From positions 248,001-312,000 of the forward strand of contig NZ_JACICC010000004.1 of assembly GCF_014195635.1 (NCBI RefSeq): a stretch of DNA of 64,000 nt, written 5' to 3'. A program made the translations under genes and the position numbers. The notes beneath the pieces are model-generated. The model was not told the DNA's origin, searched no databases, and was given only the letters and a program-made list of their open reading frames with translations. Shown piece after piece: positions 54,915 to 64,000 of the stretch; positions within the stretch are counted from its first letter, which is position 1, and every line of letters begins with the position of its first letter. Source of the DNA: Pseudochelatococcus contaminans (GTDB lineage: Bacteria > Pseudomonadota > Alphaproteobacteria > Rhizobiales > Beijerinckiaceae).

Positions 54915-56062
54915 CGGACAGGCCCGCCGCCCACGCCGGTTTTTCCTTCCGCAGGCTCTCGGCGTTATGCGTCAAGGAAACGCGGCAGATCATGCGCGAT
55001 CCCAGCAGTTGGCTGATCGCCATCGTCCTGCCGGTATTCCTGCTGTTCATCTTCGGCTTCGGCATCTCGCTGGATACCAACAGGCTGAGGATCGGCGTCG
55101 TCATGGAAGATCGCGGCATCGAGGCCGTGCGGCTGGCAGCTTCGGTGTCCGGCTCGCCCTACTTCGATCCCGTCTTCGCGGACACGTTGGCCGAGGTGCA
55201 GGACGGGCTGACACGCGGTAACCTGCGCGGCGTCATCGTCATCCCGCAGGATTTCACCGCCAAAGTGCTGGGTGGGCATGACCAGGCACAGATACAGGTG
55301 CTTGCGGACGGCTCGGAGCCGAACACCGCCAACTTCGTGGCCAGCTACGCGCGCGGCATGCTTGAGAGCTGGCTCGCGGCCCGCGCGGACTCCCACGGCA
55401 TGAGCTTCAGCGAGGCCGTATCGCTGGAGCCGCGCTACTGGTTCAATCCCACCACCATCAGCCGCAACTATCTTATTCCCGGTTCGATTTCCGTGGTGAT
55501 GACGATCATCGGCGCATTGCTGACATCTCTCGTCATCGCCCGCGAGTGGGAGCGCGGCACCATGGAGGCGCTGCTGGCCACGCCCATCAGCAAGACGGAG
55601 CTGCTGCTTTCCAAGAGCCTGCCGTATTACGCGCTGGCCATGGTGGCGATGGCGATCTGCGTGCTGATCGCTATTTTCATCATGGATGTGCCCTTCAGGG
55701 GATCGATCCTGATCCTGCTGCTATCCACCAGCCTGTTCCTTGGCAGCGCGCTGGGCCTTGGGCTGCTGCTGTCGAGCGCCACGCGCAACCAGTTCAATGC
55801 CGCGCAAGGCGCGCTCAATGCCGCCTTCCTGCCATCGGCATTGCTATCGGGCCTCATCTTCGAGATTTCGTCGATGCCGCTCGCGGTGCAGGCGGTGACT
55901 TATCTGGTGCCTGCCCGATATTTCGTCACGACGCTGCAAACGTTGTTTCAGGCGGGAGACCTGCTGGCAATCCTGCTGCCGAACATGCTGTTCCTGCTGT
56001 TGTCCGCCGTGTTCTGGCTTGGCCTGACCGCCCGCGCGACGCGGCGCCGGCTGGACGGGTAA
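54911..56062 (+). CDS. ABC-2 type permease (YbhS-like)
   Basis: This 383-residue inner-membrane subunit has an N-terminal helix, a large periplasmic domain (about 60-190) and five C-terminal helices with REWERGTMEALLATPISKTE, the ABC-2 hallmark. It overlaps the ATPase stop in ATGA. Confidence 0.9.
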   Translation: MTDRPAAHAGFSFRRLSALCVKETRQIMRDPSSWLIAIVLPVFLLFIFGFGISLDTNRLRIGVVMEDRGIEAVRLAASVSGSPYFDPVFADTLAEVQDGLTRGNLRGVIVIPQDFTAKVLGGHDQAQIQVLADGSEPNTANFVASYARGMLESWLAARADSHGMSFSEAVSLEPRYWFNPTTISRNYLIPGSISVVMTIIGALLTSLVIAREWERGTMEALLATPISKTELLLSKSLPYYALAMVAMAICVLIAIFIMDVPFRGSILILLLSTSLFLGSALGLGLLLSSATRNQFNAAQGALNAAFLPSALLSGLIFEISSMPLAVQAVTYLVPARYFVTTLQTLFQAGDLLAILLPNMLFLLLSAVFWLGLTARATRRRLDG

Positions 56063-56067
56063 GCGCC

Positions 56068-57168
56068 ATGTGGAACCGCATCGTCGCCCTCGTCACCAAA
56101 GAGTTGCAGCAACTTTTCTCCACCCGGCGCAACATCATGATGCTGATGACGCCGCTTATCCTGCAACTGGCGATTTTTCCCTTTGCCACCACGCTTGAGG
56201 TGCGCAACGCGACGCTCGCCATTTTGAACGAAGACACAGGCGCGGAAGCCATAGAACTGGTGCAACGGCTGGCAGCGGCATCGGCTTTTACGCAGGTGAC
56301 GATGATTTACGACGACGCCACACTGGAAAACGTGATCGACGCGCAGACGGCGCTTCTGGCCATCCGCATCCCGCCGGACTTCTCCGGCAAGGTGTTGACG
56401 GGTGAGCCCGTTCGCCTGCAAGCCTTGATCGACGGTCGGCGTTCCAACGCGGCGCAGATCGCTTTTGCCTATGCGCAGCAGGTGGTGACCCAATTCGCCG
56501 AGGAACGCGCCGGGCAGAAGCCGCCCGCGACACTTGTGGTCCGCAACCTCTACAATCCCAACCTCGACTATCGCTGGTTCGTGCTGCCAAGCCTCGTGGC
56601 GATCATCGCCACTGTCGGCTGCCTTCTGGTGACGGCGCTGTCGCTGGCGCGGGAGCGCGAGGAAGGCACGTTCGACCAGTTGCTGGTCACGCCGCTGACG
56701 CCGGCCTACATCATGCTCGGCAAGGCTGTTCCGGGCATTCTGGTGGGGATGGCGCAAGGCGGCATCATCGCGCTCGCCGCCGTGTTCATCTACGGCGTTC
56801 CTTTCACCGGCCCGCCGTGGCTGCTGGTGCTGGCGACCTTCGCCTACGCGCTCGCGCTTTCCGGCGTCGGGTTGCTGATCTCGTCGGTGTCGTCCAGCCA
56901 GCAGCAGGCGTTTCTTGGCGTGTTCTGCTTCATGGTGCCGTCAGTCGTGCTTTCCGGCTATCTCGCGCCTATCGAGAACATGCCCACCGTGTTGCGCTGG
57001 ATGAGCGATATCAACCCCCTCACCCACTTCATCGCCATGTCGAAAGGCATCTTCCTCAAAAGCTTCGGGCTGGAAGAAACCTGGCATTCGCTTGTGGCGC
57101 TGTTCGCCATCGCAGCCGTCACGCTGGTCGCGGCGCATGCCGTGTTCCACAAGCAGACCCGATCCTGA
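56068..57168 (+). CDS. ABC-2 type permease (YbhR-like)
   Basis: This is the second membrane subunit, 366 residues, paralogous to the preceding one. RNIMMLMTPLILQLAIFPFA forms the first helix and REREEGTFDQLLVTPLTPAY the ABC-2 motif. It starts 5 bp after the previous stop (ATG at 56068). The same DNA has a longer open frame from 55546, which overlaps the upstream gene and is not used. Confidence 0.9.
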   Translation: MWNRIVALVTKELQQLFSTRRNIMMLMTPLILQLAIFPFATTLEVRNATLAILNEDTGAEAIELVQRLAAASAFTQVTMIYDDATLENVIDAQTALLAIRIPPDFSGKVLTGEPVRLQALIDGRRSNAAQIAFAYAQQVVTQFAEERAGQKPPATLVVRNLYNPNLDYRWFVLPSLVAIIATVGCLLVTALSLAREREEGTFDQLLVTPLTPAYIMLGKAVPGILVGMAQGGIIALAAVFIYGVPFTGPPWLLVLATFAYALALSGVGLLISSVSSSQQQAFLGVFCFMVPSVVLSGYLAPIENMPTVLRWMSDINPLTHFIAMSKGIFLKSFGLEETWHSLVALFAIAAVTLVAAHAVFHKQTRS

Positions 57169-57270
57169 GCGGAAGCTGCCCGACGCCTTCGGATTTTCAT
57201 AATCCGTATGATATATCTGCCATCCGATAGAACATAAAATCATTGATTTGTCAGTCGGATGGGAGGCTTC

Positions 57271-58302
57271 ATGAAATTCCGGACCACGATCAGGACGTCG
57301 ATGAGCCGCATGGATCTGGCCTGGCGCGACAGCGCGGCATCTGCCATTGCCGCCATTGTGGCATGGGTGATCTCGCAGCGGTTGCTGGGGCATCCGCTGC
57401 CGCTGTTCGCCGCCATCACGGCCCTCGTCTGCCTTGCGCCGGGGCTGCCCAACCATGGCGGGCAAGCGGTCAACATGCTGCTGGGCGTCATCACCGGCAT
57501 CGTGATCGGCGAAATCGGCCTGTTCATCTTTGAAATCCTCGGCATCGAACAGGGCTTCTCCCTGCTGCGGCTGGCGCTGGTGCTATTCTTCGCCATGATG
57601 ATCGCGGCCAGTTACGGCCTGCCGGCCGTGGTGGTGATCCAGTCAGGTATCTCGGCCATGCTTGTTGTGGCCACAGGTCCGGAAAACGCCGGGATGCATC
57701 GCCTGCTCGACGTTGTGGTGGGTGTCACGGTAGGGCTCTTCTTCAGCCAGATTTTGCTGACACCCGATCCCCTGCGGCAGATCGCGGGGGCGTCCGGCAG
57801 GTTCTTTTCACGTCTTGGAGCAGGCTTTACCGGGGTTGCGTCAGCCGTAGCGGCAGGTGACGCAGGCAAGGCGGAGAACGCGCTGAAGAGCTTCGCGGCC
57901 GCGCACGACAGTCTCGTCGCGCTGCAAGCAGGCATAGTCGGGGCGCGTGGCTCGACGCGTTGGTCGCTGCGTGGACGCCTGATGGCGAAAGCTGTCACGG
58001 TCGCGGCAGATCGCTATGAGCGCAACGCGGTGAAGCTTTATGCCTCGGCCCTGCTTCTCGCAGACAGGTGCCCTGCGGCCCTGCGCAGCGGCGAACCCGC
58101 GCCGGAAGGGCTGGAAAGCGCTATCCGGGCAATTGCAGCCTATTGCGCCGGCCAGCCATCAAACACGGAGCCGCCCGTGGTGGATCTGGAGCGCATAGCG
58201 ATTGCCAGCCCGTGGCATGAAACCGTGCTGCATCTGCACCAGGTCAACGAGACGCTTGCCGCCCTGCAACGAACCGAGGCCGATCTCGACAAGGCGACGT
58301 GA
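57271..58302 (+). CDS. FUSC-family inner-membrane protein
   Basis: The 343-residue protein has an N-terminal block of about six helices (WRDSAASAIAAIVAWVISQR, LPNHGGQAVNMLLGVITGIV, GATVGLFFSQ-like text) and a cytoplasmic domain, as in fusaric acid resistance and aromatic acid exporter (AaeB-like) proteins. GGGAGG precedes ATG 57271. It follows the efflux operon by 102 bp and is convergent with the siderophore ATPase gene 24 bp away. Confidence 0.85.
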   Translation: MKFRTTIRTSMSRMDLAWRDSAASAIAAIVAWVISQRLLGHPLPLFAAITALVCLAPGLPNHGGQAVNMLLGVITGIVIGEIGLFIFEILGIEQGFSLLRLALVLFFAMMIAASYGLPAVVVIQSGISAMLVVATGPENAGMHRLLDVVVGVTVGLFFSQILLTPDPLRQIAGASGRFFSRLGAGFTGVASAVAAGDAGKAENALKSFAAAHDSLVALQAGIVGARGSTRWSLRGRLMAKAVTVAADRYERNAVKLYASALLLADRCPAALRSGEPAPEGLESAIRAIAAYCAGQPSNTEPPVVDLERIAIASPWHETVLHLHQVNETLAALQRTEADLDKAT

Positions 58303-58326
58303 AGCGCGGGCATCTGGTCTTAGGCG

Positions 58327-59148
58327 TCAGCCTGCCGCTTCCACCATGCCGTGGCGACCGATGGGCAGCATCAGCGGCCTACCGGACGTCGGATCGGTGA
58401 TGACTCTGCTTTCGAGGCCGAAGACTTCGCGCACGTTACTTTCCGTCAACACATCCTCCGGCTTGCCGGAAACGTGCAGACGCCCCGCCGCCATCGCCAC
58501 GAGATAATCCGCGTAACGCGCGGCGAGGTTGAGATCGTGGAGCACCATCACGATGGTTGTGCCGCGGGCGCGGTTAAGATCGGTCAACAGATCCAGCACC
58601 TCGATCTGATGGCTGATGTCGAGAAAGGTCGTGGGTTCGTCCAGCAGCAGCAGATCCGTCTGCTGGGCCAGCGCCATGGCGATCCACACGCGCTGGCGCT
58701 GCCCGCCGGACAGCTCGTCCACCAGTCTGGTGGCGATGCCGTCGGTCGCCGTGGTCACAAGCGCTTCAGCCACGGCCTCATCATCCGCACGCGTCCAGCC
58801 TGAGAACAGGCCTTGATGCGGATGCCGGCCACGGCTGACGAGATCCGCGACGGTAATTCCCTCCGGCGCAATCGGTGACTGCGGCAACAGGCCAAGTTGC
58901 CGCGCAAGCTGCCGCGACGGCAGGTGGTGGATCGACTTGCCGTCGAGCAGCACCTGCCCCCGGCGCGGCTGAATGAGGCGCGACATCGCGCGCAGCAGCG
59001 TGGACTTGCCGCAGGCATTCGCGCCGACGATGGCGGTGATTCTGCCGGGTGGCACGGTCAGATCCAGCCCTTGCAGGATGTCCGTTTCGCCATATCCGGC
59101 GGACAACCCGCTGACGACGAGCGAGGTGGAATGGGCGGCGGCGCTCAT
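58327..59148 (-). CDS. Iron-siderophore ABC transporter ATP-binding protein (FecE/FepC-like)
   Basis: The 273-residue ATPase has Walker A GANACGKST, signature LSGGQRQRVWIAMAL and Walker B LLLDEPTTFLD. The ATG at 59148 overlaps the permease stop in ATGA; a further-upstream start is not needed. Works with the two FecCD permeases in the same operon. Confidence 0.93.
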   Translation of the reverse strand: MSAAAHSTSLVVSGLSAGYGETDILQGLDLTVPPGRITAIVGANACGKSTLLRAMSRLIQPRRGQVLLDGKSIHHLPSRQLARQLGLLPQSPIAPEGITVADLVSRGRHPHQGLFSGWTRADDEAVAEALVTTATDGIATRLVDELSGGQRQRVWIAMALAQQTDLLLLDEPTTFLDISHQIEVLDLLTDLNRARGTTIVMVLHDLNLAARYADYLVAMAAGRLHVSGKPEDVLTESNVREVFGLESRVITDPTSGRPLMLPIGRHGMVEAAG

Positions 59149-60185
59149 AACGAACTGCCCCTCCTGTTGACGCGAACGATCAGGAAAATCAGGTACGGCG
59201 CACCTAGCGCGCCAGTGACGACACCCACCGGATAGCGGCCCGGCAGCAGGAACTGGCCGCAATAATCCCCGGCGAGCACGAGCACCGCGCCAACCAGCGC
59301 CGATGGCAGCAGCAGGGAGCCGCTTCCACCCACGATGCGCGCGGCAATCGGCCCGGACAGGAAAGCCACGAAAGCAATCGGCCCCGTCACCGCCGTCGCA
59401 GAGGCAATCAGGCCCACCGCCCCGACGATGACTGCGATGCGGGTGCGAGCGATCCCCGTGCCCAGCGCCGCTGCCATATCATCGCCCAGCCGCAGCGCGT
59501 CGAGATCGCGCGCCCGGCTCGCCAACAGCCCGCCGAAAACGAGCAGCGCCAGCAGCAAGGGCAGCACGTCCCCGGGCTTTGCACCGTTCACGCTGCCGGT
59601 GAGCCAGCGCATCGCCTCTTGCAGATCCCACGCCGGCGCACGGGACAAGGTGTAGGCGACGAAGCTCTCCAGCATGGCCGAAACCCCGATGCCGACGAGG
59701 ATCAGGCGCGTTCCGGCGACGCCGTTGCGGAACGACAGGCCATACACGAGCAAGGCCACGCCAAGCCCGGCAACAACGGCGGCGACCGACACCGCAGGCC
59801 CCTTCAGCGACAGCACGACGATGGCGAATACCGCCGCCGCGCTGGCGCCTGAGCTGATGCCGATGATGTCCGGGCTGGCAAGTGGGTTGCGCAGCATGAC
59901 CTGGAATGCAACGCCGCCCATTCCAAAGCAAAGCCCGGCAAGCAAGGACAGAGAAGCGCGCGGCAGCCGCAGCTGCCCAACGGTAAAGCTCGCGCCCGGC
60001 ACCTGCTGCCCCAGCAGCACGCGCACCACATCCTCCGGCGGGGTCAGCGATTGCCCCAGCGACAGAGTGAGCAGGAACAGCGCCAGGATGAGCGCGACGA
60101 GCAGGCCGACCGCGAGATTGCGGCGACGGGCGCGATGGCGGCGATCACTGACGATCGCATCGAGGGTGGCGGTCAATTGGGTCAC
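59145..60185 (-). CDS. FecCD-family iron-siderophore permease
   Basis: The 346-residue inner-membrane subunit has LPRASLSLLAGLCFGMGGVA and LRNPLASPDIIGISSGASAA, the FecCD hallmark. It overlaps the upstream permease stop in ATGA. Forms the channel with the product of 60182-61225. Confidence 0.93.
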   Translation of the reverse strand: MTQLTATLDAIVSDRRHRARRRNLAVGLLVALILALFLLTLSLGQSLTPPEDVVRVLLGQQVPGASFTVGQLRLPRASLSLLAGLCFGMGGVAFQVMLRNPLASPDIIGISSGASAAAVFAIVVLSLKGPAVSVAAVVAGLGVALLVYGLSFRNGVAGTRLILVGIGVSAMLESFVAYTLSRAPAWDLQEAMRWLTGSVNGAKPGDVLPLLLALLVFGGLLASRARDLDALRLGDDMAAALGTGIARTRIAVIVGAVGLIASATAVTGPIAFVAFLSGPIAARIVGGSGSLLLPSALVGAVLVLAGDYCGQFLLPGRYPVGVVTGALGAPYLIFLIVRVNRRGSSL

Positions 60186-61225
60186 AGGTCATGCACCCGC
60201 TGGCGTCTGATCATCCAGATGAACACCGGCGCACCGACGAACGCGGTGACGATGCCCACATCAATCTCCGATGGCCGTGCGACGATGCGCCCGACGACAT
60301 CCGCCGCCACCAGCAGGCATGCGCCGCCCAACGCCGAGAACGGCAGCAGCCAGCGATGATCCACCCCAACCAGCAGACGGCACAGATGCGGCACCACAAG
60401 GCCGACAAAGCCAATCGGCCCGCAGATGGCGGTCGTCGCGCCGCACAGCAGGATCGCGCCGAATGACGACACAGCGCGCGCGGCGGCAACGTTTTCGCCC
60501 AGCCCTGCGGCCAGATCATCTCCCAGCGCCAGCGAGTTCAGCTTGCGCGCCGACAGCAGGCTGATGACGAACCCGGCGGCGAGAAACGGCAGCCCGTTCA
60601 GGATGCCGTCGAACGTCGCCCCGCCGACACCGCCGACCTGCCACGAACGGATACCGCCCGCGATATCGCTGCGCGGCAAGACAACTGCGATGACCAGCGA
60701 CGAGAAGGCGACCGAGGTGGCCGCGCCTGCCAGCGCCAACTTGAGCGGCGTCGCACCGCCGCGCCCGAGCGAGCCAATCACGTAGACGAACGCAGCCGCC
60801 AGCCCCGCGCCGACAATGGCGGTGAAAATATAGGCATGGGCGGAGGCGATGCCGAACCACACGATGCCGACCACGACCGCCAGAGACGCGCCCATGTTGA
60901 CGCCAAGAATACCGGGATCGGCAAGCGGATTGCGCGTCACACCCTGCATGATCGCCCCCGCGAGGCCCAGCGCCGCCCCGGCCAGCACGGCCAGCACGGT
61001 TCTGGGAATGCGGACGGCAACCGCAGCCTGCCCGACAGAATCGACCTGCCCATTGAGCGCTGCGGCGATGTCCGACCACGCGACTTCGCGCGTGCCGATG
61101 GCGACGGAAAGCATGCACAGGGCGGCAAGCGCCACGACAAGCCCCGCCAGTGACAGCAGACGGACACCGCGCGATTTGCCGTGAAGAGGTGCAGGCCGCA
61201 GGGACGTGGCGCGGGCGAGAATCAT
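60182..61225 (-). CDS. FecCD-family iron-siderophore permease
   Basis: This is the partner permease, 347 residues, with IPRTVLAVLAGAALGLAGAI and TRNPLADPGILGVNMGASLA. The ATG at 61225 (MILARATSLRP) lies 13 bp after the binding-protein stop. A longer frame from 61279 would overlap that gene and is not preferred. Confidence 0.92.
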   Translation of the reverse strand: MILARATSLRPAPLHGKSRGVRLLSLAGLVVALAALCMLSVAIGTREVAWSDIAAALNGQVDSVGQAAVAVRIPRTVLAVLAGAALGLAGAIMQGVTRNPLADPGILGVNMGASLAVVVGIVWFGIASAHAYIFTAIVGAGLAAAFVYVIGSLGRGGATPLKLALAGAATSVAFSSLVIAVVLPRSDIAGGIRSWQVGGVGGATFDGILNGLPFLAAGFVISLLSARKLNSLALGDDLAAGLGENVAAARAVSSFGAILLCGATTAICGPIGFVGLVVPHLCRLLVGVDHRWLLPFSALGGACLLVAADVVGRIVARPSEIDVGIVTAFVGAPVFIWMIRRQRVHDL

Positions 61226-61238
61226 TGGGAGCCCGCCG

Positions 61239-62237
61239 TCACTGCGATTTGTTGACGGCGGCGCCGAGCAGCGCGACATAGTCCTTCAACACCCACGGAA
61301 TCGAGAGCGGCGTGGGGTTGGCCGCCGTGCCGACCGGATCTCTGCCGAGCATGACGAGCGCATCCTTGTGCACGGCGGGCATTCTGGACAGCAGAAGATG
61401 GGCGCGCACCGCGTCGAGCAGCGGCTGGCTGCCATAGCTCACAACGATGTCGACATCGTCGAAGGCATCGACGCGTTCGGCGCTGACGCTCGCCGCGAAC
61501 TGTCCCGGCTTTGTCGCCTCGCGCACGCTGCGGGGAGATTTCAGCCCGAGATCGGCGAAGAACTTCACCCGCGTATCGTTTTCGGTATAGAAATTGACGA
61601 CGCTGAGGTTCGTGGCATCCAGATGCGTCACGAACATCGCGGTCTTGTCCTTGAGTTCGGGATGCTCGGCAACCGTCGCGGCGATCTCCGCTTCGATCTT
61701 CTCGATCAGGGCATCGCCTTCAGCGGCCATGCCAAGCCCGGCGCTGTTCAGACGGATCATGTCGCGCCAGTCCGTCGCCCATGCTGACTCGGGATAGGCG
61801 ACAACCGGGGCGATCTGGCTCAGCGTATCGTAATCGGACTGGCTCAGGCCGGAATAGGCCGCGAGGATCACATCCGGCTGCGTCGCGGCCACGGCCTCGA
61901 AATCAATGCCGTCGCCCTCGTCGAACAGCACCGGCTTGTCGGCGCCAAGCTCCTTCAGCTTCGCATCGACCCACGGCAGCAACCCGTCACCATTGTCATC
62001 GCCGAAATTGGCTGCCGCGAACCCCACGGGCACGATGCCCAGCGCCAATGGCACCTCATGGTTGGCCCACGCCACCGTTGCGACACGCACAGGCTTTTTC
62101 GGAATGGTCGTCGTGCCCAAAGCATGCTTGATGACGACAGGATAAGCCGTATTCTCCCCCGCCTCGGCGCCGCGAAACAGGCCAATTGTAATAAACAAGG
62201 CCAGAAATAAAATAGAATAATTAAAAACTCGCAGCAT
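61239..62237 (-). CDS. Iron-siderophore ABC transporter substrate-binding protein
   Basis: The 332-residue periplasmic receptor of the FhuD/FepB family has a signal peptide (SILFLALFITIGLFRGAEA) with no lipobox Cys, so it is soluble. GLSQSDYDTLSQIAPVVAYP and the cluster-type ending fit the family. It is divergent from the TonB receptor gene 127 bp away. Confidence 0.92.
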   Translation of the reverse strand: MLRVFNYSILFLALFITIGLFRGAEAGENTAYPVVIKHALGTTTIPKKPVRVATVAWANHEVPLALGIVPVGFAAANFGDDNGDGLLPWVDAKLKELGADKPVLFDEGDGIDFEAVAATQPDVILAAYSGLSQSDYDTLSQIAPVVAYPESAWATDWRDMIRLNSAGLGMAAEGDALIEKIEAEIAATVAEHPELKDKTAMFVTHLDATNLSVVNFYTENDTRVKFFADLGLKSPRSVREATKPGQFAASVSAERVDAFDDVDIVVSYGSQPLLDAVRAHLLLSRMPAVHKDALVMLGRDPVGTAANPTPLSIPWVLKDYVALLGAAVNKSQ

Positions 62238-62364
62238 TAGACAGTGTCTCCGCAGTGCTTCGGACGCTATCTAGTTTCAGTTTCACCATAGTCCGTCAAC
62301 AGCGCAGCATGCTTACTTATGGAAAAGCAATCAGATTTCCGTGCCTTTCTACAAAGGAGAGGAA

Positions 62365-64000
62365 ATGTACAATACGCGACGGCGCGCTCAAGTTAGCGAT
62401 GATCCCAGCTCTACGATTGTCACGGCTTTACGATTATCCACAGAATGCGCCAAGGATGGTATGATGCGTGTATTCGATTCCTCACCCCGGCGGCCGGCCA
62501 ATGTCTTCCTTGCCGGTTGCTCTCTCATCGCGGTTCTTGCCGGCTCGTCGGCGGCGCATGCGCAGCAGGCGACTCCCGCCATCGAGCTTGACCCTGTCGT
62601 GATCGAGGCCACCGGCACTGCCCCGGGCGACGGGCCGGGCGGCGGGCTGACGTCAGCAGGCTACGTCGCGCGCGATACGACGATCGCGACCAAGACTGAT
62701 ACGGACGTGCGCAAGATCCCGCAGTCCATCGGCACCGTCTCGCGCGAGGAGTTGGAGAACCGCAACGTGCAGTCGCTGGTCGAGGCGGCGCGTTACACGG
62801 CGGGCGTGCGCGCGGGGCAGTTCGGTTTCGATCCGCGCTTCGACACCATTTATGTCCGCGGCTTCAACGTCACCGACACGGGCTTTTACCGCGACGGCCT
62901 GCGCAGTCTCGGCGGCTCGTTCTCCGTCTTCCGCCATGAGCCCTACCTGTTGCAGGGCGTGACGATTCTGAAGGGGCCAAGCTCCATGCTTTATGGCTCC
63001 GGCGCGCCGGGAGGCATCGTCAACGTCATCTCGAAGCGTCCCACCGAGACGCCGTTCCATGAGATCGAGGCCCAGGTTGGCTCGCACAGCCGCGTGCAGG
63101 GCAATTTCGACCTCTCCGGCCCGGTCCCGAGCAGCGAGAACCTGTTCTATCGCCTCACCGGCGTCTGGCGGTCCGCCGATACGGAATTCATCGCCGCGCG
63201 CGATGATCGGGTTTCCATTGCGCCCGCTCTGACATTCCGCTCCAGCGACAAGAACACCGAGCTGACCGTGCTGGGCGAATACACCGAATTCACCTCGGGC
63301 GGTTCGGCGGGATGGTACACCACCCCTCAGGGCCAGATCACCGGCCTTCAGCATGGCGATCCCAACTACAAAGACTATGACGGCCAGCAGTTCCGCATCG
63401 GTTACGAGTTCAGCCACCGCTTCAATGAGCATCTGGCCTTCCGTCAGAACCTGCGTTATCAGAACGTGGATACGGACATGAAATATGTCAGCATCCTCGG
63501 CCTCGACCCGGTTCAGGGCGTCGCGAACCGCTATGCGGCCCGCCTCGTGGACAATTCTGAAGGCATTGCGGTCGATAACCAGCTTCAGGCGAACTTCAAC
63601 CTTGGCCCCGTCGCCAATACGGTTCTGGCCGGGCTGGACTATAACAATGTCAGCTATCGCTACCGTTACGGCTTCGGCACTGCCGGCCCCCTCAGCCTCG
63701 CCTTCCCCAATTACGGGATGACGTTGGTGCAGCCGCCAGTGAGCCTTGACGGCTACGAGCAGCGGACGCGGCAGGAGCAGCTGGGCGTTTACGTTCAAGA
63801 CCAGATCGAGTTCAACCGCTTCGTGCTCACGGTCGGCGGCAGGCATGACTGGCTGGAGACGCGCAACAAATACCCCCTCTCGTCCAGCAGAAGCGAGCAG
63901 AACGACAGCAAATTCACGGGCCGCGTCGGTCTGGCCTATCTGTTCGATAACGGCTTCTCGCCGTATGCCAGCTACTCCACCTCGTTCGCGCCCACCATCG
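62365..64000 (+). CDS. TonB-dependent siderophore receptor (3' end outside window)
   Basis: The first 545 codons of an outer-membrane receptor are present. The signal peptide lies near VFLAGCSLIAVLAGSSAAHA. The plug domain has ARDTTIATKTDTDVRKIPQS, VEAARYTAGVRAGQFG and VTILKGPSSMLYGSGAPGGI followed by VNVISKRP, then barrel strands. A strong ribosome binding site (AAAGGAGAGGAA) precedes ATG 62365, giving a 33-residue lead before the second start at 62464, whose AAGGA is also usable. It pairs with the divergent siderophore importer. Substrate unknown; the Phu/Fhu-type plug suggests a hydroxamate or ferrichrome-like ligand. Confidence 0.93.
   Translation, partial: MYNTRRRAQVSDDPSSTIVTALRLSTECAKDGMMRVFDSSPRRPANVFLAGCSLIAVLAGSSAAHAQQATPAIELDPVVIEATGTAPGDGPGGGLTSAGYVARDTTIATKTDTDVRKIPQSIGTVSREELENRNVQSLVEAARYTAGVRAGQFGFDPRFDTIYVRGFNVTDTGFYRDGLRSLGGSFSVFRHEPYLLQGVTILKGPSSMLYGSGAPGGIVNVISKRPTETPFHEIEAQVGSHSRVQGNFDLSGPVPSSENLFYRLTGVWRSADTEFIAARDDRVSIAPALTFRSSDKNTELTVLGEYTEFTSGGSAGWYTTPQGQITGLQHGDPNYKDYDGQQFRIGYEFSHRFNEHLAFRQNLRYQNVDTDMKYVSILGLDPVQGVANRYAARLVDNSEGIAVDNQLQANFNLGPVANTVLAGLDYNNVSYRYRYGFGTAGPLSLAFPNYGMTLVQPPVSLDGYEQRTRQEQLGVYVQDQIEFNRFVLTVGGRHDWLETRNKYPLSSSRSEQNDSKFTGRVGLAYLFDNGFSPYASYSTSFAPTI

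Noticed and set aside
62238-62364. Fur/Irr/RirA operator in the divergent siderophore promoter
   Set aside because: Expected from function, but no clear iron-box palindrome could be read in the 127-bp gap.
62653-63846. 397-codon minus-strand frame within the TonB receptor
   Set aside because: Antisense to clear plug and barrel motifs; no domain or ribosome binding site supports it.

Overview
This is chromosomal DNA of about 60% G+C from an alphaproteobacterium, most likely of the order Hyphomicrobiales (Rhizobiales). Three things point there. The lpxB-lpxI-lpxA-fabZ-lpxD-bamA-rseP-dxr-cdsA-uppS-frr-pyrH-tsf-rpsB-dnaE gene order is one. Ribosomal protein S2 carries the C-terminal helix-hairpin-helix extension typical of the group. 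A GTTC-N7-GTTC SOS operator of the alphaproteobacterial LexA type is present. Genus and family cannot be fixed from the sequence alone.

Layout. 1-3382 (minus): a branched-chain amino-acid type ABC importer (livG, livF, binding protein, livH cut by the window edge). 3813-23058 (minus): the housekeeping block for lipid A, outer-membrane assembly, isoprenoids, phospholipid and undecaprenyl phosphate, ribosome recycling, UMP kinase, EF-Ts, S2 and the replicative polymerase. Intrinsic terminators follow bamA and tsf, and a good sigma-70 promoter precedes rpsB. 23059-23768: a LexA-box-controlled 32-residue membrane peptide gene, an FtsH C-terminal scrap on the opposite strand, and a perfect 32-bp palindrome. 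23769-26846 (minus): a phosphatase-autotransporter. 26847-28585: an AT-rich, gene-poor island with one small DNA-binding-like reading frame.

28586-34535 (plus): a homocysteine S-methyltransferase followed by a tightly coupled peptide/nickel-type ABC importer operon and a terminator. 34600-36420 (minus): a repeat-built, probably secreted protein with SWM-like domains, nine SEPTQP repeats and six C-terminal repeats. 37114-40439 (plus): an electrophile/oxidant defence cluster (quinone reductase, glyoxalase, DJ-1/PfpI, GST, TetR) downstream of nested palindromes. 40483-47807 (minus) with a divergent LuxR-type regulator at 48356-49144: a catabolic island (MFS importer, xylose-isomerase-like TIM barrel, FAD amine oxidase, DapA-family lyase, aldehyde dehydrogenase, DMT exporter) whose substrate I cannot name. 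49348-51269 (minus): a glycine-zipper stress protein, a one-helix protein and an EamA transporter.

51381-57168: a TetR repressor divergent from a YbhGFSR-like drug-efflux operon, with two palindromic operators between them, followed by a FUSC-family protein. 58327-62237 (minus): a siderophore ABC importer (binding protein, two FecCD permeases, ATPase) divergent from a TonB-dependent siderophore receptor that runs off the right edge. The left third is core genome. The rest is accessory and concerned with uptake, export and detoxification.
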